Shown here: positions 60,401 to 64,000 of the stretch, piece by piece
Numbering within the stretch: position 1 is the first letter of the stretch
How the letters are laid out: every line of letters begins with the position of its first letter
NCBI GenBank assembly: GCA_024398755.1
Contig: JAKSIQ010000005.1
Coordinates: forward strand, 17,691 to 81,690
DNA length: 64,000 nucleotides
Source of the DNA: Bacteroidaceae bacterium
GTDB taxonomy: Bacteria; Bacteroidota; Bacteroidia; Bacteroidales; Bacteroidaceae
Direction of reading: 5' to 3'
Translations under genes and position numbers: made by a program
The notes under the pieces: model-generated
What the model was told of the DNA's origin: nothing
Seen by the model: the letters and a program-made list of their open reading frames with translations, nothing else
Databases searched by the model: none

Positions 60401-60961
60401 TCAGATGGTCATGATTTCCTTTTCCTTTTCGGCGAAAAGTTCATCAGCCTTCTTGATGTACTTGTCATGCAGTTTCTGCAGTTTTTCCTCGGCATCCTTT
60501 TCGGCATCTTCGGGCAGTCCGTCCTTTATTGCCTTCTTGAGCTGGTCAAGAGCATCCCTGCGGGTATTGCGGATTGAAATCTTGCCACTTTCATTTGCCT
60601 TTCCGCTCTGTTTCACAAGATCACGACGACGTTCTTCAGTAAGTGGCGGAATGATAAGACGGATAACCTCCCCGTTATTGCTTGGAATAATTCCGACGGG
60701 CGAGTCGATGATTGCCTTCTCGATAGGCTTTATCATATTTTTATCCCATGGACGTATGGCAATTGTACGTGCATCGGGAGTTGACAGAGCTGAAACATTG
60801 TTCAATGGTACGGACTGGCCGTATGATTCAACGCGGATGTCATCAAGAATGCGGATATTGGCCTTGCCGGCACGAATATGTGCGAATTCATCTTCCAGGT
60901 GCATGATGGTCATTCCCATCATTTCTTCGGCATCGCCGAGGCATTTGTTAACGTCTAGCAT
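60401..60961 (-). CDS. frr: ribosome recycling factor
   Basis: A 186-residue RRF with the long three-helix bundle; typical segments are MEHLEDEFAHIRAGKANIRI-like (here MHLEDEFAHIRAGKANIRIL), NVSALSTPDARTIAIRPWD and GKISIRNTRRDALDQLKK. It splits post-termination ribosomes with EF-G. It leads the frr-rsgA pair, with a TATCTTCG box upstream. Confidence 0.97.
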   Translation of the reverse strand: MLDVNKCLGDAEEMMGMTIMHLEDEFAHIRAGKANIRILDDIRVESYGQSVPLNNVSALSTPDARTIAIRPWDKNMIKPIEKAIIDSPVGIIPSNNGEVIRLIIPPLTEERRRDLVKQSGKANESGKISIRNTRRDALDQLKKAIKDGLPEDAEKDAEEKLQKLHDKYIKKADELFAEKEKEIMTI

Positions 60962-60985
60962 ATTGTCTTTTTTCGTTTCTTTTTG

Positions 60986-60993
60986 CGAAGATA
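60986..60993 (-). promoter_or_regulatory. -7-like box of the frr-rsgA promoter
   Basis: Minus-strand TATCTTCG, one base from TAnnTTTG, 24 bases before the frr ATG. Confidence 0.4.
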
Positions 60994-61004
60994 TACAAAT
61001 TTAG

Positions 61005-61034
61005 TTGATGATGAAAAAAAACATATTATATTTG
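61005..61034 (+). promoter_or_regulatory. promoter of the VTC-DUF4956-DUF2490 cassette
   Basis: TTG at 61,005-61,007, 19 bases, TATATTTG at 61,027-61,034, exact consensus spacing, 16 bases before ATG 61051. Confidence 0.75.
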
Positions 61035-61050
61035 CACTAATCTACGGGTT

Positions 61051-61830
61051 ATGATGGCATTGTCAATTAGCAACCGGATAATGGCCCAACTTGAGCCTAT
61101 GGTTCCCATCTCATTGGAACAGATGGAATCGGTGCGTCTTATGAATCGCACCGACAGCAAGTTCATTGCCAATACGACACAACTGGCCAGTCTGCTTGGT
61201 ATGACAAGCCAGGACTATCTTGTTCAGGAAATAGGGAATGAACGCATCGCATCGTACCGTACCCTTTATCTTGATGACAGCGAGCTGACAATGTACACCC
61301 AGCATCATTGTGGACATGAGCCTCGCCAGAAAGTCCGCATTCGCAGCTATGTTGACAGCAATCTGGATTATTTTGAAGTCAAAATCAAGAATAACCACGG
61401 CCGCACAAAGAAAAAACGCATCCAGCTGACCGATGCTTCCACCTGGCGCAATGACTTGACCGACGCGTTTCTGGCTCGGAATGCCATACTTCCAATCAGA
61501 TTGAGTGAAATGGAGCCCAGACTGTCCAACAGTTTCAAACGCATTACCATGGTCAACACGGGACGCACCGAAAGGCTGACCATCGACACAGACCTATGCT
61601 TTCACAATGAAGGCACAGGAGTGGACAGACACATGGATAATCTGGCGGTAATAGAAGTTAAACGTGACAGCAACACCCCATCCCCAATAATGGACATGCT
61701 GCGGGAACTCAGAATCTTCAGCAGCGGTTTCAGCAAATACTGTATTGGCATGGCATTGACTGAGCCTGGCATCAGACGCGGAAACTTCAAGGAAAGACTT
61801 GTAAGAATTGAAAAACTGACCAAACTATGA
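61051..61830 (+). CDS. VTC-domain protein (polyphosphate polymerase-like)
   Basis: A 259-residue soluble protein of the VTC / polyphosphate polymerase domain family (triphosphate-tunnel fold). It shows NRTDSKFIA, the tunnel-strand motif RQKVRIRSYVDSN, then FEVKIKNNHGRTKKKRI and LAVIEVKRD with alternating basic and acidic residues expected to line a phosphate tunnel. Yeast VTC4 makes polyphosphate with such a domain; in bacteria the domain is paired with DUF4956 membrane proteins. It overlaps the DUF4956 gene by four bases (ATGA). Confidence 0.85.
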   Translation: MMALSISNRIMAQLEPMVPISLEQMESVRLMNRTDSKFIANTTQLASLLGMTSQDYLVQEIGNERIASYRTLYLDDSELTMYTQHHCGHEPRQKVRIRSYVDSNLDYFEVKIKNNHGRTKKKRIQLTDASTWRNDLTDAFLARNAILPIRLSEMEPRLSNSFKRITMVNTGRTERLTIDTDLCFHNEGTGVDRHMDNLAVIEVKRDSNTPSPIMDMLRELRIFSSGFSKYCIGMALTEPGIRRGNFKERLVRIEKLTKL

Positions 61831-62582
61831 TATCATATATTTCCAGCATCCTTTCAGGCGCGAGTGTGGCGTTGGCATCCATTCAGGAAGAAACCGATCT
61901 TCTGGCCAGTGAAGCAGCCGGTATCCTCTCAAACACAGGGAATACGCCATTCTGGCCTGTATGGTCCGATTTGTGGGAAATGTTTATCCGCATGGCCATA
62001 AGCATTATCACTGTAGGAATAATAGTCCATGTCTTCTACTATCCGAAGGCAAAAAGGCGCGACTATTATTTCACCTTCACAATAATCGGAGTCAGCATAT
62101 TCCTGCTCATATATCTGTTGGGAGGAGTCAAGTTGAAAATAGGTTTCGCTCTCGGTCTGTTCGCCATATTCGGAATCATCAAGTACCGCACCGAGCAGGT
62201 TCCAATCCGCGAAATGACTTATATGTTCGTGATAATTGCCGTAGCTTCAATCAACGGTCTGGCAACAGCGATAAGCTATTTTGAACTGATATGTACGAAT
62301 ATCATCTTCATTGTGGCGCTTGGTGTCTGCGAAAACACCCGATGGATGAAACATGTGCCAAGCAAACTTGTCAAGTATGACAATATCAAGCTTATTGCCC
62401 ACGGCATGGAAGATGAACTGAAGGCCGATCTTGAAAAACGTCTCGGTCTGAACATCATTCGCATTGAGATAGGGAATGTTGATTTTCTGAAAGATTCCGC
62501 CATCATCAAGATTTACTACGAGCCCATAATGGACGAATTTGGAACAATAGATAATATAAATAAACCTTGTAAATTTAAATGA
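61827..62582 (+). CDS. DUF4956 family membrane protein
   Basis: A 251-residue protein with about four central membrane helices (IRMAISIITVGIIVHVFYY, YFTFTIIGVSIFLLIYLLGG, GFALGLFAIFGIIKYRT, MFVIIAVASINGLATA) and a cytoplasmic C-terminal domain (DDELKADLEKRLGLNIIRIE-like). The family has unknown function but is regularly paired with VTC-domain genes, which suggests that the pair makes and handles polyphosphate at the membrane. Four-base overlaps join it to both neighbours. Confidence 0.87.
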   Translation: MISYISSILSGASVALASIQEETDLLASEAAGILSNTGNTPFWPVWSDLWEMFIRMAISIITVGIIVHVFYYPKAKRRDYYFTFTIIGVSIFLLIYLLGGVKLKIGFALGLFAIFGIIKYRTEQVPIREMTYMFVIIAVASINGLATAISYFELICTNIIFIVALGVCENTRWMKHVPSKLVKYDNIKLIAHGMEDELKADLEKRLGLNIIRIEIGNVDFLKDSAIIKIYYEPIMDEFGTIDNINKPCKFK

Positions 62583-63376
62583 GTATGAGATTAACTACTA
62601 AACTCGCATTGTGCGCCGTGGTTGTTATGACCACATTGTCAGTGTCAGCACGAGAAGACGATGAAGTCGGACTGTGGACATCTGCAGGAGTTGAAAAAGA
62701 ACTTGGTTATGGAGTCAAAGGCAGTTTTGAAGGCGAGTACAGAACCAAGGGTAATCATTTTGACCGTTTCGGGCTGGGTATCAGCGCCAGCAGAAGCGTA
62801 TACAGCAACGATGACAACACATTCTCACTGAAAGCCGGCATCGGTTACAAGTACACCAGAAATTTCTCTCTGGCCGAAAAGGAATGGAAGGGCATCAACA
62901 GTTTCATCTACGACAATGCCTATTGGCGTAACCGTCATCGCATAAACCTTCAACTTACCGCCAAGCAGGATCTGGGACGTTGGACGTTATCATTAAGAGA
63001 ACGCTACCAGTTCGCCTATTCTGCAAAAGCGAAATACACAAGAGACAAATATGAGGTGATTACAGGAACACGCGAAGAGGTTCTTGTCAGCAGCAAGGAA
63101 AAAATCAAAGGCATTCAGAATGAGCATCTTGCAAGAACTGCATTTGAAGCCTCTTATGATATTCGCAATTGCAAACTGACCCCGTTTGCCGGCATCGAAC
63201 TGTATAACAATCTGAGCGACAAGATGAATCTTGAGAAGACCAGATATACAGCCGGATGTAATTGGAAGATTACCGACATCCACTCCGTTCAGGGCGCTTT
63301 CATATGGCAGGACCGCGCAGCTGACGGCGAACTGTCTGGTGGTGCAATCAAGCTGAGCTACAATTACAAATTCTGA
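62579..63376 (+). CDS. DUF2490 family outer-membrane protein
   Basis: A 265-residue exported protein: signal peptide (MRLTTKLALCAVVVMTTLSV, cleavage after VSA), then the DUF2490 start DEVGLWTSAGVEKELG and strands typical of a monomeric barrel, with the aromatic terminal strand GAIKLSYNYKF. It overlaps the DUF4956 gene by four bases, so it belongs to the cassette. Function unknown. Confidence 0.85.
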   Translation: MSMRLTTKLALCAVVVMTTLSVSAREDDEVGLWTSAGVEKELGYGVKGSFEGEYRTKGNHFDRFGLGISASRSVYSNDDNTFSLKAGIGYKYTRNFSLAEKEWKGINSFIYDNAYWRNRHRINLQLTAKQDLGRWTLSLRERYQFAYSAKAKYTRDKYEVITGTREEVLVSSKEKIKGIQNEHLARTAFEASYDIRNCKLTPFAGIELYNNLSDKMNLEKTRYTAGCNWKITDIHSVQGAFIWQDRAADGELSGGAIKLSYNYKF

Positions 63377-63404
63377 CTTCCGGGCAATTCTTTGAACTGA
63401 AGGT

Positions 63405-63791
63405 ATGAAAAGACTGGCTGCAATTATTCTGGCCACTGTGTCAATATTCCAGGCAACGGCCCAGGATTCAATCCAGGCCGCGGCTAAGGAGACTGTTGTC
63501 ACAGAAAGTTACGCTACTGAAAGAATCAGCCGGTTGGAACAAACGGAATCCGACACATCAAAGGAACAGAAAGTCAAGGTAATGGACGGACACATTGAGT
63601 ACAGCTCACATAACTCAAGCGCCACAGTTACAGGCTCCAATGGAGAAACCGTAACCATATATAATCTGAGTGGCAAGGCTGTACTTGAACAGGCAATTGA
63701 ATCCGACAGTCAGGAAATCAGTTTGTCCGGATTGGGTAAAGGTGTCTTTCTATTACGCTTAGGAAGCAAAACAGCAAAAATTGTGCTCTGA
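63405..63791 (+). CDS. small secreted protein with T9SS type A-like C-terminal domain
   Basis: A 128-residue protein: signal peptide (MKRLAAIILATVSIFQATAQ), a short charged spacer of about 40 residues, and a C-terminal beta domain with VTIYNLSGKAVL, ISLSGLGKGVFLLRL and the end KTAKIVL, the layout of T9SS type A sorting domains. There is almost no cargo domain ahead of the tail. It follows the DUF2490 gene by 28 bases and is followed by a strong terminator, so it is the last gene of the VTC cassette. Confidence 0.75.
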   Translation: MKRLAAIILATVSIFQATAQDSIQAAAKETVVTESYATERISRLEQTESDTSKEQKVKVMDGHIEYSSHNSSATVTGSNGETVTIYNLSGKAVLEQAIESDSQEISLSGLGKGVFLLRLGSKTAKIVL

Positions 63792-63828
63792 GAATCTGTT
63801 TCGCAACAAGTTCTAATACAAATACCTT

Positions 63829-63872
63829 CAAAGAAAAAGTCTGGTACTGAAAAATACCAGACTTTTTCTTTG
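63829..63872. terminator. strong, probably bidirectional terminator
   Basis: An 18-base perfect inverted repeat (63,829-63,846 and 63,855-63,872) with an 8-base loop; the stem contains A-rich and T-rich ends (AAAAAGTCTGGTA / TACCAGACTTTTT). It ends the VTC cassette. Confidence 0.9.
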
Positions 63873-63899
63873 CAATTCCAACCAAGCAAATTAACTTTG
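63869..63899 (+). promoter_or_regulatory. promoter of tRNA-Lys
   Basis: TTTG at 63,869-63,872, 19 bases, TAACTTTG at 63,892-63,899: an exact match to the Bacteroidota consensus. The TTTG is the last part of the preceding terminator stem. Confidence 0.8.
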
Positions 63900-63926
63900 C
63901 ACCCGCTTAACGGCAAAAACAAGGTA

Positions 63927-63999
63927 GATCCGCTAGCTCAGCAGGTAGAGCACATCCCTTTTAAGGATGGGGTCTCGGGTTCGAACCCCGAGCGGAACA
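63927..63999 (+). tRNA. tRNA-Lys (anticodon UUU)
   Basis: The D arm is GCTC/GAGC, the anticodon stem CATCC/GGATG with loop CTTTTAA (UUU), and the T arm TCGGG-TTCGAAC-CCCGA. Acceptor GATCCGC pairs with GCGGAAC (63,992-63,998) except for an A2-A71 mismatch. The discriminator A is at 63,999. A further gene may start beyond the window edge. Confidence 0.9.
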
Positions 64000-64000
64000 C

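Noticed and set aside
1-64000. CRISPR arrays, rRNA genes, riboswitches, prophage
   Set aside because: No regularly spaced repeats, no rRNA sequence, no recognisable aptamer core and no phage gene set were seen.

Overview
The window is chromosomal DNA from a member of the Bacteroidota, most likely order Bacteroidales. The support is: type IX secretion (T9SS) genes (porQ, porW/sprE, porX, and two proteins with T9SS-type C-terminal sorting tails); a Bacteroidales-style TonB; families largely confined to this phylum (DUF4834, DUF5683, the PglZ-fused regulator PorX); repeated TAnnTTTG -7 promoter boxes, several with TTG/TTTG 19-20 bases upstream; and few obvious Shine-Dalgarno sites. No finer placement is attempted.

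Layout. 1-1.3 kb: 3' end of a secreted M6-type metalloprotease. 1.3-8.9 kb (minus): tonB, a polyprenyl synthase, an unknown gene, tatD, a PorY-like sensor kinase, then yceD-rpmF-era-der. 9.0-17.4 kb (plus): porQ-cmk-ispH, an apparent L-galactose catabolic trio, an outer-membrane barrel, a flippase-like membrane protein and meaB. 17.4-21.5 kb: rsmA, mgtE and a DUF349 protein. Then tRNA-Gln(CUG) and a long plus-strand run rsfS-ftsH-cdsA-parA-parB-DUF5683-lytic transglycosylase-rel. 31-38.4 kb: merR and an M23 peptidase (minus), alaS, a secreted esterase, a RecD-like helicase and an anchored unknown protein; rsmD follows.

The accessory island is at 38,989-41,579: a complete IS1595/ISXO2-like transposon with 23-bp perfect terminal inverted repeats and an 8-bp target duplication (TAAAAAAA). 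It holds a transposase gene with a one-base frameshift and three passenger genes I cannot assign. It lies between the rsmD stop codon and the terminator of tRNA-Pro(GGG) and leaves both intact. It is the most novel object in the window.

After it come a large TonB-type outer-membrane barrel protein, a small conserved protein, porW-porX-tsaE, and on the minus strand dnaE-trxA-small acidic protein. Next are psd-pssA-DUF4834 (phosphatidylethanolamine synthesis), then pyrH, birA and yraN (minus), an RHH-like gene and tadA, then rsgA and frr (minus). The last stretch is a VTC-domain / DUF4956 / DUF2490 cassette with a T9SS-tailed small protein, ending in tRNA-Lys(UUU).

Functionally the window is mostly housekeeping (ribosome maturation GTPases, phospholipid synthesis, replication, stringent response, chromosome partition), with dispersed T9SS parts, one sugar-acid pathway whose first enzyme appears to lack its catalytic lysine, and one recent mobile insertion. 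All calls come from reading the sequence; no database search was run.
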